In this document: positions 1 through 10,099 of the stretch, piece after piece
How positions within the stretch are numbered: position 1 is the stretch's first letter
Layout: each line of letters starts with the position of its first letter
DNA from: an uncultured Lacticaseibacillus sp.
GTDB taxonomy: Bacteria > Bacillota > Bacilli > Lactobacillales > Lactobacillaceae
Length of the DNA: 14,310 nt
Reading direction: 5' to 3'
Assembly: GCA_934339215.1 (NCBI GenBank)
Contig: CAKRHU010000008.1
Coordinates: 1-14,310, forward strand
Notes under the pieces: model-generated
Database searches by the model: none
What the model saw: only the letters and a program-made list of their open reading frames with translations
What the model was told of the DNA's origin: nothing
Made by a program: the position numbers and the translations under genes

Positions 1-190
1 GATCTCTGCAGACGGCCGCACCGGCAACTTGTCCAATTTTCCGCAGTGGCGCCAAACGCTTTCGCTCACATATTTTCGGGCCGTTAGGCAACTGGTAAGG
101 CTAACTGGAAGATTCAAAACACACTTACGATACCGGACAGCAATACAATTTTAAAAGCCTGATTTAAAGATGAAAGAGTATCAATTGAAA
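1..190. other. Left-edge stretch without a recognised gene
   Basis: This stretch lies downstream of the pyr operon terminator and runs to the window edge. A plus-strand frame is open from base 2 to a stop at 152-154, giving about 50 codons without a start. The translation is rich in Arg, Thr and Leu and I do not recognise it. No hairpin, clear promoter or RNA gene is visible. It may be intergenic or the tail of a gene outside the window. Confidence 0.4.
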
Positions 191-193
191 AAT

Positions 194-225
194 AAAAAAA
201 CCGCTACGACATCTCGTCGCAGCGG
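194..225 (-). terminator. Intrinsic terminator of the pyr operon
   Basis: Read on the minus strand, a 10-bp stem (arms 216-225 and 201-210, with one G-U pair) and a 5-nt loop are followed at once by seven U residues (194-200) and further A/U-rich sequence. It lies 12 nt after the pyrE stop codon. The U tract is on the minus-strand side only, so it ends the pyr transcript and is unlikely to work in the other direction. Confidence 0.9.
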
Positions 226-237
226 AATTGGTTGAAT

Positions 238-870
238 CTAGGCTTGCCAGTGTTCAGGATCTTGGCGCCAAGCGTGAAGCATGGCTAATTCTTGATCATC
301 GATTTGTCCCAAACTCTTGGCCTGTTCGATCAAGGCCGTGTAGTTGGTCAATGTGGTGAACGGCACGCCAGCCTCAGCAAAATTGGTCGTGGCAGCTGGT
401 AGTTGATAACTGAAAATCGCCACCACGCCGATAATATTCATGCCTTCCCGCTTAGCGGCGGCAGCGGCTTTCAACACTGAGCCACCAGTACTCAGTAAGT
501 CATCGATCAAGACCATTTTGGCGCCTTCAACTAAACGCCCTTCGATTTGGCGGCCTTGACCGTGGTCTTTAGGCTTGCTACGAATGTAAGCCATTGGCAA
601 ATGCAGCCGATCGGCAACTAACGCGGCGTGTGGGATCCCAGCTGTGGCCACCCCGCCGATGGCTTCGACGTCAGAAAACTGGCGCTGGATGACTTGGGCT
701 AAACCACTGGCAATGCGGTCGCGTACTTCCGGGTAGGAAATCGTGATGCGATTGTCCGTGTAAATTGGCGATTTGATCCCGCTAGCCCAAGTAAATGGTT
801 GTTTTGGACGTAAGGTCACCGCGCCAATAGTCAAAAGATCTTGCGCGATTTGGTTTTCAATTTCAGTCAT
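238..870 (-). CDS. pyrE: Orotate phosphoribosyltransferase PyrE
   Basis: PyrE joins orotate to PRPP to give orotidine 5'-monophosphate, the fifth step of UMP synthesis, in the cytoplasm. The 210-residue protein has the usual length. The PRPP-binding motif [12 protein letters not shown] is at residues 120-131 and the flexible catalytic loop KPKDHGQG at 99-106. The reading frame is open further upstream, but the ATG at 868-870 is preferred: it begins MTEIENQIA as in the family, has a GGAG ribosome site, and overlaps the pyrF stop by 8 nt (ATGACTGA), which suggests translational coupling. It is the last gene of the pyr operon, followed by an intrinsic terminator. Nothing in its active site looks unusual. 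Confidence 0.97.
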   Translation of the reverse strand: MTEIENQIAQDLLTIGAVTLRPKQPFTWASGIKSPIYTDNRITISYPEVRDRIASGLAQVIQRQFSDVEAIGGVATAGIPHAALVADRLHLPMAYIRSKPKDHGQGRQIEGRLVEGAKMVLIDDLLSTGGSVLKAAAAAKREGMNIIGVVAIFSYQLPAATTNFAEAGVPFTTLTNYTALIEQAKSLGQIDDQELAMLHAWRQDPEHWQA

Positions 871-1582
871 GATCAGTACTCCATTCTGTTTGAATTTGAT
901 GATAAGCCTTGATCGGATCCTCAGCCTTGGTGATCGGTCGGCCGACGACAATGCCGGAACTCCCAAGTTGTTTGGCTTGAGCCGGGGTGACGACGCGTTT
1001 TTGATCGCCGATGTCAGCGCCTGCTGGGCGAATACCAGGGGTGATGATCAGAAAATCGGGCCGCACGACTTGGCGAATGTCTTGTGCTTCTTGAGCACTT
1101 GCAACCACTCCGTCAGCGCCTGCGCTTTGCGCCAAAGCGGCCAAATGCTTGACCGATTCGCGCACTGGGCCTTGAATTTGGAGTTGGTCATGGAGCATCG
1201 CTTCATCGGTCGAAGTCAGCTGGGTGATGGCAAGCAAACGCGGCGGTAAACATCCGGCATCTTTGGCCCCTGCCAAAAGTCCCCGCTTCGCTGCGGCCAA
1301 CATCTCGCGCCCTCCTGCCGCATGCGCTGTTGTCAAGGCGACGCCTAAACGCCCGAGTTGGTAAGCGGCCATTTCCACGGTATGCGGAATGTCATGCAGT
1401 TTCAAGTCTAAGAAAATATTCATAGGCCGTAACGCTTGTAAGTCGCGAATGATTTGTGGCCCTTCTGCGTAATACAATTCCATGCCGACTTTCACAAATA
1501 AGGGTTCGCTGGCATCAAATCTGGAAACAAAATCCAAAGCATGTTGTTTGTTGGGAAAATCTAACGCAATGATCGGTTGCAT
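863..1582 (-). CDS. pyrF: Orotidine 5'-phosphate decarboxylase PyrF
   Basis: PyrF decarboxylates OMP to UMP, the last step of the de novo pathway. The 239-residue protein is of normal length for the TIM-barrel family. It shows the start LALDF-like strand (IIALDF, residues 4-9), Lys31 in FVKVGMEL, the catalytic signature DLKLHDIP (Asp59, Lys61, Asp64), and the C-terminal phosphate-binding segment VVGRPIT. The ATG at 1580-1582 has a strong AAAGGAG site just upstream. This ribosome site begins a few bases after a perfect hairpin that fills the carB-pyrF gap, so pyrF and pyrE must be transcribed through that hairpin or from a local promoter. The 3' end overlaps pyrE by 8 nt. Lactobacilli often have pyrD before pyrF; here it is missing. 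Confidence 0.97.
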   Translation of the reverse strand: MQPIIALDFPNKQHALDFVSRFDASEPLFVKVGMELYYAEGPQIIRDLQALRPMNIFLDLKLHDIPHTVEMAAYQLGRLGVALTTAHAAGGREMLAAAKRGLLAGAKDAGCLPPRLLAITQLTSTDEAMLHDQLQIQGPVRESVKHLAALAQSAGADGVVASAQEAQDIRQVVRPDFLIITPGIRPAGADIGDQKRVVTPAQAKQLGSSGIVVGRPITKAEDPIKAYHQIQTEWSTDHD

Positions 1583-1597
1583 GCTAACTCCTTTCTC

Positions 1598-1633
1598 ACA
1601 AAAACTACCAGACGCGGGTCTGGTAGTTTTTGT
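1598..1633 (-). terminator. Perfect 16-bp hairpin between carB and pyrF (internal terminator-like)
   Basis: Arms 1598-1613 and 1618-1633 are exact reverse complements around a 4-nt loop (1614-1617). The stem has a GC-rich core flanked by A5/T5 runs, so it has the A-tract, hairpin, U-tract form of an intrinsic terminator on either strand. It starts at the base next to the carB stop codon and ends just before the pyrF ribosome site. Because pyrF and pyrE lie downstream with no strong separate promoter visible, it probably gives partial termination or acts as an RNA processing or stability element. That role is inferred. Confidence 0.7.
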
Positions 1634-4600
1634 TTATAGCGCGGTAGTGGTAAAGGCCCGTGATTCAAGCACAGAAGCGATCGCATTGGCGGTATCCAAG
1701 CTGGTCATCAGCGGCACCCCGTGCATGATCGCAGTTTGGCGGATCAAGTAACCATCACTGGTCGTGGCGCGATCGGCACTGGTGGTGTTGACCACTAGCT
1801 GCAGTTTTTGATCGGCGATGGCATCAAGGATCGCGTTTTCACCGTTTTCACCGAGCTTGGCAATGGCAGTCACAGCGATGCCTGCTTCTTCCATCGCTTT
1901 GGCAGTGCCGGCTGTGGCAACAATTTGATACCCGACTTCACGGAAGCGCTTGGCTAAGGCGACGGCTTCAGCTTTGTCGTTATCGGCAACCGTAAATAAT
2001 GCCGTCCCAAAGGCTGGCAAGTGGGTGTGGCTGGCTTCAAAGGCTTTGTACAAGGCTTTTTCAAGGGTGGCATCAGAGCCCATGACTTCACCAGTGGATT
2101 TCATTTCCGGTCCGAGCATGGAGTCTACTGCGTTAAGCTTAGAGAAGCTGAACACTGGGGCTTTGACATGCACGCCTGGACGCACTGGTAAAATGCCAGT
2201 TTCAAAGCCAAGCGCTGAAAGGTCTTTGCCTAAAATGGCTTGCGTGGCAACTTGCGCCATGGCCACACCGGTCACTTTGCTCAAGAATGGTACCGTCCGG
2301 CTAGCCCGCGGGTTGACTTCGATGACATACACTTGACTGTTATGCACGATGAATTGAATGTTCATGATGCCGATACAGTGCAATGCGTGGGCCAACTTAA
2401 TGGTATAGTCTTCGATTTGTGCTTTGACGTCATCAGAGAAATCTTGAGGGGGATAAACGGCCATCGAGTCGCCTGAGTGGACGCCTGCGCGTTCGATGTG
2501 TTCCATGATCCCAGGAATCACCACGGTTTTACCATCAGTGATCGCATCGACTTCACATTCAGTGCCGACTAAATATTGATCGACTAACACGGGATGATCG
2601 TTGGAAACCGATACCGCGCGGTCGATGTAATTCGCGAGCTCTGCTTCAGAATGCACGATTTCCATCGCCCGGCCGCCTAAGACATAACTCGGGCGGACTA
2701 AAACGGGATAACCGATCTTGTTGCCGATCGTCAAAGCGCCGGCTTTATCAGTGGCAGTGCCGCCGACTGGTTGCGGGATCTTCAATTCCTTGATGATTTC
2801 ATCGAAGCGATCGCGATCTTCAGCGGCATCCAAGTCATCTAAGCTGGTGCCTAAGATCTTCACGCCGTGAGCTGCCAGTGGTGCAGCCAAGTTGATTGCA
2901 GTTTGTCCACCAAATTGTACGATGACCCCTTTTGGTTGTTCCAAATCGATGACGTTCAACACGTCTTCAATGGTCAACGGTTCAAAGTACAATTTGTCAG
3001 AAATCGAGAAGTCGGTAGAAACTGTTTCTGGGTTGGAGTTCATGATGATGGCTTCATACCCAGCTTTTTGAATCGCTTTGACCGAGTGCACTGTCGCGTA
3101 GTCGAATTCCACGCCTTGGCCGATGCGGATCGGACCAGACCCTAACACCAAAATGCTTTCGCGGTCAGAGCGCACGGATTCGGTTTCCGTTTCATAAGTG
3201 CTGTAGAAATATGGCGTCGTGGATTCGAATTCCCCGGCACACGTGTCGACCATTTTGTAAACTGGGACAATGCCAGTGGCTTTGCGGTGATCGCGAATGT
3301 CATCGGCAGATTCATGCCAGAACTTGGCAATGGTAACGTCTGCGAAACCATTTTCCTTGGCGATTTTCAGCAAGTCATCATCATCGACATTGGCCTTGAG
3401 TTGGTCTTCTAATTCAATGATGTGCAAGATCTTATCCAAGAAGAATTCGTTGATCCCGGATAATTCTGAGATTTCTGCGATCGTATACCCGCGGCGGAAG
3501 GCTTCGGCGATGGCAAACAAGCGCATGTCATTTGGCGTGATGATCTTGTCGGACAATTCTTGATCGGTGAAGTCCGCGTCTTCTTGACGCCACAAGTGCA
3601 CTGCGCCGACTTCCAAACCGCGCACTGCTTTGAGCAACGCTTCTTCAGCGGTGCGGCCGATTGCCATGACTTCGCCTGTGGCTTTCATTTGGGTACCCAA
3701 GGTGCGATCCCCATTTTCAAACTTATCAAATGGGAAGCGTGGGATCTTAGCGATGACATAATCGAGCATCGGTTCAAATTCAGCGTAAGTGGCATCAGTG
3801 ATCGGGTTTTTGATTTCATCAAGGGTCAAACCCACCGCGATCTTAGCGGCCATTTTGGCGATCGGGTAACCGGTAGCCTTAGAGGCTAAAGCAGAAGAAC
3901 GGCTGACCCGCGGGTTAACTTCAATGATGTAATACTTGAAGCTGATGGGGTCTAGGGCTAACTGTACATTGCAGCCGCCTTCGATTTTCAAGGCGCGGAT
4001 GATTTTAAGGGAGGCATCCCGCAACATTTGGACTTCTTTATCGGTCAAGGTTTGCACTGGGGCGAACACAACGGAATCACCAGTATGCACACCGACGGGA
4101 TCAAAGTTTTCCATGTTGCAAACGACCATCGCGTTGTCAGCGGCGTCGCGCATCACTTCAAATTCGATTTCTTTGTAGCCGGCAATGGAGCGTTCGATCA
4201 AACATTGGGTCACTGGCGACAAGTTCAAGCCATTTTCGACGATGGTGGCTAACTGATCCGCGTTTTTGGCGATCCCACCACCAGTGCCACCCATGGTGAA
4301 CGCCGGACGGACGATCACAGGGAAACCAATTTCATCTACGAAAGCTTTGGCTTCATCATAATTGTGCGCGATGGTGGATTCAGGAATCGGTTCGTGGAGT
4401 TTTTGCATCAAGTTCTTGAACAGTTCGCGGTCTTCGGCTTGGTCGATGGCAGAAAGCTTGGTCCCCAGTAATTCGATGTGGAGTTCTTCAAGAATGCCAG
4501 AGTTAGCCAATTCCATCGCTAAGTTCAAGCCGATTTGCCCGCCGATGGTTGGTAAAATCGCATCAGGCAGTTCCTTGCGCAGGATCTGGCTCACGAATTC

Positions 4601-4813
4601 TTTGGTTAACGGTTCGATATAAACTTGATCGGCGATTTCTTTGTCAGTCATGATGGTGGCTGGGTTGGAATTGACTAAAACAACTTCATAGCCTTCTTCT
4701 TTCAGCGCCAAGCAAGCTTGGGTGCCGGAGTAATCAAATTCTGCAGCTTGGCCGATGATGATCGGGCCAGAGCCGATGACTAAGATCTTATGAATATCTT
4801 CGCGTTTAGGCAT
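1634..4813 (-). CDS. carB: Carbamoyl-phosphate synthase large subunit (PyrAB/CarB)
   Basis: CarB makes carbamoyl phosphate from bicarbonate, ammonia delivered by CarA, and two ATP. The 1059-residue protein has the expected internal duplication. The first ATP-grasp half (about 1-400) begins with [17 protein letters not shown]; then come the oligomerisation domain (about 400-550), the second half with [16 protein letters not shown] (from about 555), and a C-terminal MGS-like allosteric domain (about 930-1059, containing [14 protein letters not shown]). EVNPR(V/A)SRS/T metal-site motifs occur in both halves. The start ATG overlaps the carA stop by 8 nt, matching the required 1:1 subunit complex. 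Location in a PyrR-controlled operon points to the pyrimidine enzyme; no arginine genes are nearby, so it may supply arginine synthesis only if no second copy exists elsewhere. Confidence 0.98.
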   Translation of the reverse strand: MPKREDIHKILVIGSGPIIIGQAAEFDYSGTQACLALKEEGYEVVLVNSNPATIMTDKEIADQVYIEPLTKEFVSQILRKELPDAILPTIGGQIGLNLAMELANSGILEELHIELLGTKLSAIDQAEDRELFKNLMQKLHEPIPESTIAHNYDEAKAFVDEIGFPVIVRPAFTMGGTGGGIAKNADQLATIVENGLNLSPVTQCLIERSIAGYKEIEFEVMRDAADNAMVVCNMENFDPVGVHTGDSVVFAPVQTLTDKEVQMLRDASLKIIRALKIEGGCNVQLALDPISFKYYIIEVNPRVSRSSALASKATGYPIAKMAAKIAVGLTLDEIKNPITDATYAEFEPMLDYVIAKIPRFPFDKFENGDRTLGTQMKATGEVMAIGRTAEEALLKAVRGLEVGAVHLWRQEDADFTDQELSDKIITPNDMRLFAIAEAFRRGYTIAEISELSGINEFFLDKILHIIELEDQLKANVDDDDLLKIAKENGFADVTIAKFWHESADDIRDHRKATGIVPVYKMVDTCAGEFESTTPYFYSTYETETESVRSDRESILVLGSGPIRIGQGVEFDYATVHSVKAIQKAGYEAIIMNSNPETVSTDFSISDKLYFEPLTIEDVLNVIDLEQPKGVIVQFGGQTAINLAAPLAAHGVKILGTSLDDLDAAEDRDRFDEIIKELKIPQPVGGTATDKAGALTIGNKIGYPVLVRPSYVLGGRAMEIVHSEAELANYIDRAVSVSNDHPVLVDQYLVGTECEVDAITDGKTVVIPGIMEHIERAGVHSGDSMAVYPPQDFSDDVKAQIEDYTIKLAHALHCIGIMNIQFIVHNSQVYVIEVNPRASRTVPFLSKVTGVAMAQVATQAILGKDLSALGFETGILPVRPGVHVKAPVFSFSKLNAVDSMLGPEMKSTGEVMGSDATLEKALYKAFEASHTHLPAFGTALFTVADNDKAEAVALAKRFREVGYQIVATAGTAKAMEEAGIAVTAIAKLGENGENAILDAIADQKLQLVVNTTSADRATTSDGYLIRQTAIMHGVPLMTSLDTANAIASVLESRAFTTTAL

Positions 4814-5900
4814 GAGTCAGTTCCTTTCCTTCACGGTTGTTGAATGCATCCATCATTTCCATGAACTCGTCAAATAAGTGATCAGCGTCATGAGGACCAG
4901 GCGCTGCATCCGGGTGAAATTGCACAGAAAATGCGGGATACAAGCGATGACGTAACCCTTCGACAGTGTGATCATTGATTTCAACGTGTGTGACCAGTAA
5001 TTGGTCGGGATCGATTGAATCAGGATCGACCGCGTAGCCGTGGTTTTGGCTAGTAAAGTCGATGCGGCCAGTGGCGATTTCACGCACTGGGTGGTTGAAC
5101 CCGCGGTGGCCGAACTTCATTTTGAAAGTGTCAGCGCCGTTGGCTAAGGCGAATAGTTGATGGCCTAAGCAGATCCCAAATAATGGAATTTTGCCTTCGA
5201 TGCCGCGGATCATGTCCAAAGCATCTGGCACATCTTTCGGATCGCCAGGGCCGTTGGTGAGCATCACCCCATCAGGATTGAGATCGAGGATCTCAGCGGC
5301 AGTGATGGTTGGTGGCAAAATGGTCAAGTTGCAGTTGCGCTTGGCGAGTTCGCGTAAAATCGAGTGCTTTAAGCCAAAATCGACGACTGCGACGTTGCGC
5401 CCAGTGCCAGGTGCAGGATAAGCTTGCGTGGTGGCGACTTGTTGGACCTGATTTTTTGGTAAAACTAAAGCTTTGAGTTGATCAAAGGCATGCGCGTCAG
5501 CCGCATCGACGATACTTGCCTTCATGGTGCCGACTGAGCGCAAGCGTTTAGTCAAGGCGCGGGTGTCGATCCCAGAAATGCCTGGAATGTGTTTGCGCTT
5601 CAAGAATTCGTCTAAGCTCATTTGGGCGCGCCAGTTGCCGGTGACTCGAGCTAAGTTTTTGACAACGACGCCTTTAGCCGTTGGATTGATACTTTCGTAA
5701 TCATCACGGTTAATGCCGGCATTGCCGATTAATGGATAAGTGAAGGTGATGATTTGACCATTGTAACTTTGGTCCGTGATGGTTTCTTGATAACCGCTCA
5801 TCCCAGTGTTGAACACAATTTCGCCAGTGGTGACAGATTCGGCGCCAAAGCCCTCACCTGCAAACACACTGCCGTCTTCAAGGATCAAATAACGTTTCAA
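4806..5900 (-). CDS. carA: Carbamoyl-phosphate synthase small subunit (PyrAA/CarA), TTG start
   Basis: CarA hydrolyses glutamine and channels ammonia to CarB. The TTG at 5898-5900 is chosen as start: it gives the family N-terminus [18 protein letters not shown] and 364 residues, and GGAGG lies 10 nt upstream (5911-5915). A longer open frame back to 5993 would overlap pyrC and has no matching residues. Residues 1-150 are the CarA-specific domain. The class I glutamine amidotransferase domain follows, with the nucleophile Cys244 in [10 protein letters not shown] and His329 in [12 protein letters not shown]. The third triad position, normally Glu in HPEA, is Asp331 here. The rest of the active-site region is intact, so the enzyme is expected to work. 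It overlaps carB by 8 nt. Confidence 0.95.
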   Translation of the reverse strand: MKRYLILEDGSVFAGEGFGAESVTTGEIVFNTGMSGYQETITDQSYNGQIITFTYPLIGNAGINRDDYESINPTAKGVVVKNLARVTGNWRAQMSLDEFLKRKHIPGISGIDTRALTKRLRSVGTMKASIVDAADAHAFDQLKALVLPKNQVQQVATTQAYPAPGTGRNVAVVDFGLKHSILRELAKRNCNLTILPPTITAAEILDLNPDGVMLTNGPGDPKDVPDALDMIRGIEGKIPLFGICLGHQLFALANGADTFKMKFGHRGFNHPVREIATGRIDFTSQNHGYAVDPDSIDPDQLLVTHVEINDHTVEGLRHRLYPAFSVQFHPDAAPGPHDADHLFDEFMEMMDAFNNREGKELTHA

Positions 5901-5910
5901 AATAATTGCG

Positions 5911-5915
5911 CCTCC
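5911..5915 (-). promoter_or_regulatory. Ribosome binding site of carA, fixing a TTG start
   Basis: GGAGG on the minus strand lies in the short pyrC-carA gap, 10 nt before the TTG at 5898-5900. No ATG or GTG lies in frame at a suitable distance, so this site supports TTG initiation. Confidence 0.75.
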
Positions 5916-5925
5916 ATTTGTTAAC

Positions 5926-7194
5926 CTAAGCTTTATACGCGATGCGCCCACCAGCGACGGTGTACAAGGTACGACCGTAAACTTTTTCGCCAATGAATGG
6001 ACTGTTGTGGCCTTTGGAGAACCAGTCTTTAGGATCGATGATGTATGGTTGGCACAGATCCATCGCCGTGAAGTCTGCGGGTTCGCCGACTAACAAGTGG
6101 CCAGCGTTTAAGCCGAACTTTTCAGCCGGGCTGGTGCTCATCCAGTTGACCAATTGTTCCAAGGTAAAAATGTTGGTCATCACAAAGTGCGTGTATAACA
6201 AGGCAAAAGCGGTTTCGCTCCCGACGATGCCAAAAGATGCCTTCACCATGGAGCCAGTTTTTTCTTCGGCGGTGTGTGGCGCGTGGTCCGTGGCGATCAT
6301 ATCAAGCGTGCCGTCTAACAATCCGGCAATCAAGGCTTGGCGATCTTTTTCACTGCGCAATGGTGGATTCATCTTGTACATTGCATTGTCTGAAGGAATA
6401 TCTTGGTCCGCTAACAGCAAATGATGTGGGCTGACTTCAGCAGTGACGTTGACGCCGCGTGCTTTGGCAAAGCGAATCAAGTCAACCGACATTGCAGTGG
6501 ACACGTGGCAAGCGTGATAATGGACGCCGCTAGCTTCGGCTAATACCAAGTCGCGCGCCAGTTGGGCGGTTTCGGTCAAATTGCTCATGCCAGGCAAGCC
6601 CAGCTCGTCAGCTTTTGGCCCAGCATTCATCACGCCGTCCCCTTTAAAGCCTTCGTCTTCGATGTGCGCGACGATCGGGGCATTGACTGCGGCGGCGCCT
6701 TGCATGGCTTGATACATGGTGGCGGCATCTTGCACCCCGACGCCATCATTGGAGAATCCTAGCGCGCCTGCAGCACGTAAACCGGCATAGTCGGTAGGCT
6801 TTTGGGAATGCAGGCCTGCGGTAATTGCCGCAAATTGTCGCACATGGATCTTAGCGTCTTGATGATTTTTTTCAATTAAATGTTCAAGGTCGTCAACATT
6901 ATCTGGGACGGGGTTCAAGTTTGGCATCGCGACCACTGTGGTGAAGCCGCCGTGCGCGGCGGCTTGCGCACCAGTTTTGATGGTTTCTTTGGCTTCAAAG
7001 CCCGGTTCGCGGAAGTGCACATGCACATCGACTAGCCCTGGCATTAAAGTGGCGCCTTTTAAATCGATCACCGTGGTTTTGGCTGGGGCGTGTAAGTCGT
7101 GCCCTAACGCGGAAATCACCCCATCGGTGGTTAACAAGTCGCCGTCAAATGGTTCTGGGCCGACAACGTGAGCGTTTTTAATGAGTAAATGCAT
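5926..7194 (-). CDS. pyrC: Dihydroorotase PyrC
   Basis: PyrC cyclises N-carbamoyl-aspartate to dihydroorotate, step three of UMP synthesis. It belongs to the amidohydrolase superfamily, class I dihydroorotase of about 420-430 residues; this one has 422. Zinc ligands are visible: His58 and His60 in [10 protein letters not shown], bridging Asp150 in SNDGVGV, His177 in VAHIED, His230 in ACHVST, and Asp303 in ATDHAPHT. The ATG at 7192-7194 has a GGGAG site upstream and overlaps the end of pyrB by 17 nt. Keeping pyrB and pyrC adjacent and overlapping is usual in Firmicute pyr operons. Its product would need a PyrD, which is not in this window. Confidence 0.97.
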   Translation of the reverse strand: MHLLIKNAHVVGPEPFDGDLLTTDGVISALGHDLHAPAKTTVIDLKGATLMPGLVDVHVHFREPGFEAKETIKTGAQAAAHGGFTTVVAMPNLNPVPDNVDDLEHLIEKNHQDAKIHVRQFAAITAGLHSQKPTDYAGLRAAGALGFSNDGVGVQDAATMYQAMQGAAAVNAPIVAHIEDEGFKGDGVMNAGPKADELGLPGMSNLTETAQLARDLVLAEASGVHYHACHVSTAMSVDLIRFAKARGVNVTAEVSPHHLLLADQDIPSDNAMYKMNPPLRSEKDRQALIAGLLDGTLDMIATDHAPHTAEEKTGSMVKASFGIVGSETAFALLYTHFVMTNIFTLEQLVNWMSTSPAEKFGLNAGHLLVGEPADFTAMDLCQPYIIDPKDWFSKGHNSPFIGEKVYGRTLYTVAGGRIAYKA

Positions 7195-8116
7195 GAACGC
7201 GACTCCCTTCAGTGGCTTGTGGTTGCATTATTTGTTCCAACATCGCCATGCGCATGAACACGCCATTGTGCATTTGCTGGAAGATCCGCGATTGTGGGCA
7301 TAACACCAAGTCATCGGCAAGTTCGATGCCGCGGTTGACTGGGGCTGGATGCATGATGATCGCAGATTTTTTCAATTTTGGATAAAGTTGATCGGATAAC
7401 CCGAAGCGTTCGTGATAAGTCGCTTCAGAAAATTCTGCTTTTTCAGCTTCGCTTAAGCGTTCGAATTGCACCCGCAAAAGCATTAAGACATCGACTTTTG
7501 GCACAATATCGGCCATCGGTTCATAAGGCCCGTATTTTTCAAATTCTTTGGTGTACCAAGCTTTGGGACCAGAGAAGGTGAGCTCAGCGCCAAGGTCATG
7601 CAGCATTTGCATATCGGATTTGGCGACGCGAGAATGACTCAAGTCCCCGACGATCCCGACTTTCAAGCCTTTGAAATGACCGAATTCTTCATGGATAGTC
7701 ATGAGATCTAGCATCATTTGGCTGGGATGCTGGCCAGCGCCGTCGCCTGCGTTGACAATATGCAACGGCAAGTGTTCAGCCAATAGCGACTGATAATACG
7801 CATTGACTGGATGGCGAATGACGGCGACTTGCACGCCGATGGCAGCCAGTGTGCGTAAGGTGTCAGCCAAAGTTTCGCCTTTGGTGACCGAACTTTGCCG
7901 CGGATCAAAAGGTAAAACCGTCATGCCGAGTTTACGTTCGGCCATTTCAAAGCTGGTGTGTGTGCGCGTACTTGGTTCAAAAAACAGATTCGCTGCATAC
8001 ATCGGTAATGGCAAGTTGGGTGTTGCCCCGCCCTTGAACGCCTCGGCGCGCTGGATCAAAAGATCTGCGAGTTGCGGGGTGACTTGGTTTGCTGAAACGA
8101 AATCTGTAATGGACAT
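7178..8116 (-). CDS. pyrB: Aspartate carbamoyltransferase catalytic subunit PyrB
   Basis: PyrB transfers the carbamoyl group from carbamoyl phosphate to aspartate, the committed step. The 312-residue protein has the carbamoyl-phosphate loop [13 protein letters not shown] (Ser49, Thr50, Arg51, Thr52), the SSVTKGE loop reaching in from the neighbouring subunit (about 75-81), the HPSQ motif (130-133) and HSRVAKS (161-167). No regulatory subunit PyrI is present, as is normal in Gram-positive bacteria where the catalytic trimer works alone. The start ATG is one base from the pyrP stop (TAGCATG), with GAGGAGG inside the end of pyrP. It overlaps pyrC by 17 nt. Confidence 0.97.
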   Translation of the reverse strand: MSITDFVSANQVTPQLADLLIQRAEAFKGGATPNLPLPMYAANLFFEPSTRTHTSFEMAERKLGMTVLPFDPRQSSVTKGETLADTLRTLAAIGVQVAVIRHPVNAYYQSLLAEHLPLHIVNAGDGAGQHPSQMMLDLMTIHEEFGHFKGLKVGIVGDLSHSRVAKSDMQMLHDLGAELTFSGPKAWYTKEFEKYGPYEPMADIVPKVDVLMLLRVQFERLSEAEKAEFSEATYHERFGLSDQLYPKLKKSAIIMHPAPVNRGIELADDLVLCPQSRIFQQMHNGVFMRMAMLEQIMQPQATEGSRVHAFTH

Positions 8117-8117
8117 G

Positions 8118-9404
8118 CTATGCCTCCTCGTTGGCAGCGTGCTGTGGCAAAATGAAGTTGAGCAAAATGCCGATGACTGTGGCTAACGCTAAACCGGAAA
8201 ATTGGAAGGTCCCGATTTTCAAGACGGCGTTGCCGATGCCGATGACTAAAATCGTGGAGCCGATCATTAAGTTGCGCTTTTTGTTAAAGTCCACTTTGTT
8301 ATCGATCAACACTTTCAACCCGTTCGAAGCGATGACCCCAAATAATAGGAAGGAAATGCCACCGATGACTGGACTGGGAATGGTGCGGATCAAAGCTGAC
8401 AACTTGCCGATAAAGGCGAACAAGATGGCAAACCCGGCAGCGCCGCCGATGACCCAAACGGAATGGACTTTGGTCATGGCCATGACGCCGATGTTTTCAC
8501 CGTAAGAAGTGACTGGCGGGCCGCCGACGAAACCAGCGATGATCGAGGCGGTACCGTCCCCGGCTAAAGTATGGTTAAGCCCTGGATCTTTGAAGAAGTC
8601 GCGATGCGTCATTTCATTTAAAACCATGATGTGACCCATGTGCTCGGTCATGGTGACAAAGGCGATTGGCGCCATGGAAAGGATCGCGTCTAAATATAAT
8701 TTCGGGGTATAAGTGATGCCTGGAATTTGGAATTTTGGTAAGGATAACCAGGCGGCTTGTTGGACTGGGGTGAAATCAACGATACCGACGATCACAGCGA
8801 GAATGTAGCCGGTGATCAAGCCCAGTAAAATTGGCAACAAGGAAATGAATTTCTTCAGGTACATGTTGTAGGCAATAGTTGCGGCCAAGGTAACAATCGC
8901 CACTGCAAAGTACTTAATATCATAAACGCTAGTGCCGTTTGCTAACGTCCGCATCGTGGCATCAGTTGCTGCAGTCCCAGCTAAGGATAAGCCGATGACC
9001 ATGACGATCGGACCCACCACGATCGGTGGCAAGGCTTTGTCGATCCAAGCCGAGCCGGCGAAGTTCACGATGGTGGCGACGATCAAGTACACACACCCAA
9101 CGGCGATGGTGCCTTGGGCGATGGCTGGATAACCGGCTCCTTTCATCAAGGCTTGCATCACCGTGATGAAAGAAAAGCTCGAGCCCATGTAAGCTGGGAT
9201 CTTACCGCGGGTGATCAAGATGTAAAGCAAGGTGCCCACACCGCTTGAAAACAGCGCGATGGCTGGATCCAAGCCCACTAAGATCGGCACTAACACGGTG
9301 GAGCCGAACATCGCGAACAAATGTTGCACCGAAAGGCCGAGCCAGTGGCCAAATGCTGGGCGGTCATGAATATCTAAAACCGCGTCGTCGTTATGATAAG
9401 CCAT
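8118..9404 (-). CDS. pyrP: Uracil permease PyrP (NCS2/UraA family)
   Basis: PyrP imports uracil across the cytoplasmic membrane, normally with protons, for salvage to UMP. The 428-residue protein is strongly hydrophobic and has many membrane segments, the UraA fold having 14. The NCS2 signature [14 protein letters not shown] is at residues 27-40. The substrate-site acidic residues match Glu254 (TEHMGH) and Glu303 (SYGENIGV), corresponding to the uracil-binding glutamates of UraA. There is no signal peptide, as expected. The ATG lies 3 nt after the pyrR stop, with GGAGG inside pyrR. Placement under the PyrR attenuator means uptake is shut down together with synthesis when pyrimidine nucleotides are abundant. 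Uracil is the likeliest substrate; xanthine or other bases are less likely given the context. Confidence 0.95.
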   Translation of the reverse strand: MAYHNDDAVLDIHDRPAFGHWLGLSVQHLFAMFGSTVLVPILVGLDPAIALFSSGVGTLLYILITRGKIPAYMGSSFSFITVMQALMKGAGYPAIAQGTIAVGCVYLIVATIVNFAGSAWIDKALPPIVVGPIVMVIGLSLAGTAATDATMRTLANGTSVYDIKYFAVAIVTLAATIAYNMYLKKFISLLPILLGLITGYILAVIVGIVDFTPVQQAAWLSLPKFQIPGITYTPKLYLDAILSMAPIAFVTMTEHMGHIMVLNEMTHRDFFKDPGLNHTLAGDGTASIIAGFVGGPPVTSYGENIGVMAMTKVHSVWVIGGAAGFAILFAFIGKLSALIRTIPSPVIGGISFLLFGVIASNGLKVLIDNKVDFNKKRNLMIGSTILVIGIGNAVLKIGTFQFSGLALATVIGILLNFILPQHAANEEA

Positions 9405-9407
9405 GCA

Positions 9408-9971
<564 letters not shown>

Positions 9972-9973
9972 TC

Positions 9974-10012
9974 AAAAAAGTCGCCTTCTATCCAGTTTGG
10001 TTAGAAGGCGAC
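9974..10012 (-). terminator. PyrR-controlled attenuator terminator
   Basis: On the minus strand an 11-bp perfect stem (10002-10012 with 9980-9990) and an 11-nt loop are followed by six U residues (9974-9979). The 5' arm contains 10001-10008, which can instead pair with 10050-10057 in the PyrR-binding region (8 contiguous pairs). That alternative pairing is the antiterminator. Confidence 0.93.
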
Positions 10013-10029
10013 CGTCAGTCGTAATTGAT

Positions 10030-10043
10030 CTGCCGCAGCAGAC
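10030..10043 (-). promoter_or_regulatory. Small leader hairpin inside the antiterminator
   Basis: A 5-bp stem with a 4-nt loop lies between the PyrR-binding loop and the terminator. It would be enclosed when 10050-10057 pairs with 10001-10008, and may help fold the antiterminator. The pairing is visible; the role is inferred. Confidence 0.5.
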
Positions 10044-10049
10044 GTGATA

Positions 10050-10080
10050 CCTTCTAAGCCTCTCTGGACTTAGTTAAAGG
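10050..10080 (-). promoter_or_regulatory. PyrR-binding loop (anti-antiterminator) of the pyr leader
   Basis: The minus-strand RNA contains the conserved core GUCCAGAGAGGCUU. It folds as a lower stem (10076-10080 with 10050-10054), a 3-nt one-sided bulge (10073-10075), an upper stem (10067-10072 with 10055-10060, one G-U pair) and the hexaloop CAGAGA (10061-10066). This is the known PyrR target architecture in Bacillus and lactic acid bacteria. UMP-bound PyrR stabilising this loop prevents the antiterminator and lets the terminator at 9974-10012 form. Confidence 0.95.
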
Positions 10081-10099
10081 TGCTTGTTAAGTTGTAAAT

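Noticed and set aside
2..154. Plus-strand open frame at the left edge, about 50 codons, as a partial gene
   Set aside because: It has no start in the window, no recognised motif and no supporting terminator; a frame of this length is expected by chance.
871..966. Longer N-terminus for pyrE starting at 966
   Set aside because: The added residues lie inside pyrF and are unlike PyrE; the ATG at 868-870 has a ribosome site and matches family starts.
1598..1633. The carB-pyrF hairpin as a second PyrR-binding site
   Set aside because: It lacks the CAGAGA loop and the GUCCAGAGAGG core and has no alternative pairing partner.
1950..4622. Several plus-strand open frames of 70-130 codons opposite carB
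   Set aside because: They are antisense shadows of a well-conserved coding sequence, with no ribosome sites and no recognisable domains.
5901..5993. Longer N-terminus for carA starting at 5993
   Set aside because: The extra 31 residues overlap pyrC, do not resemble CarA and have no ribosome site; TTG at 5898-5900 has one and gives the family N-terminus.
10054..10095. A separate terminator for rluD
   Set aside because: Only short A/T pairings can be drawn between the rluD stop and the PyrR loop, with no GC stem followed by a U run.
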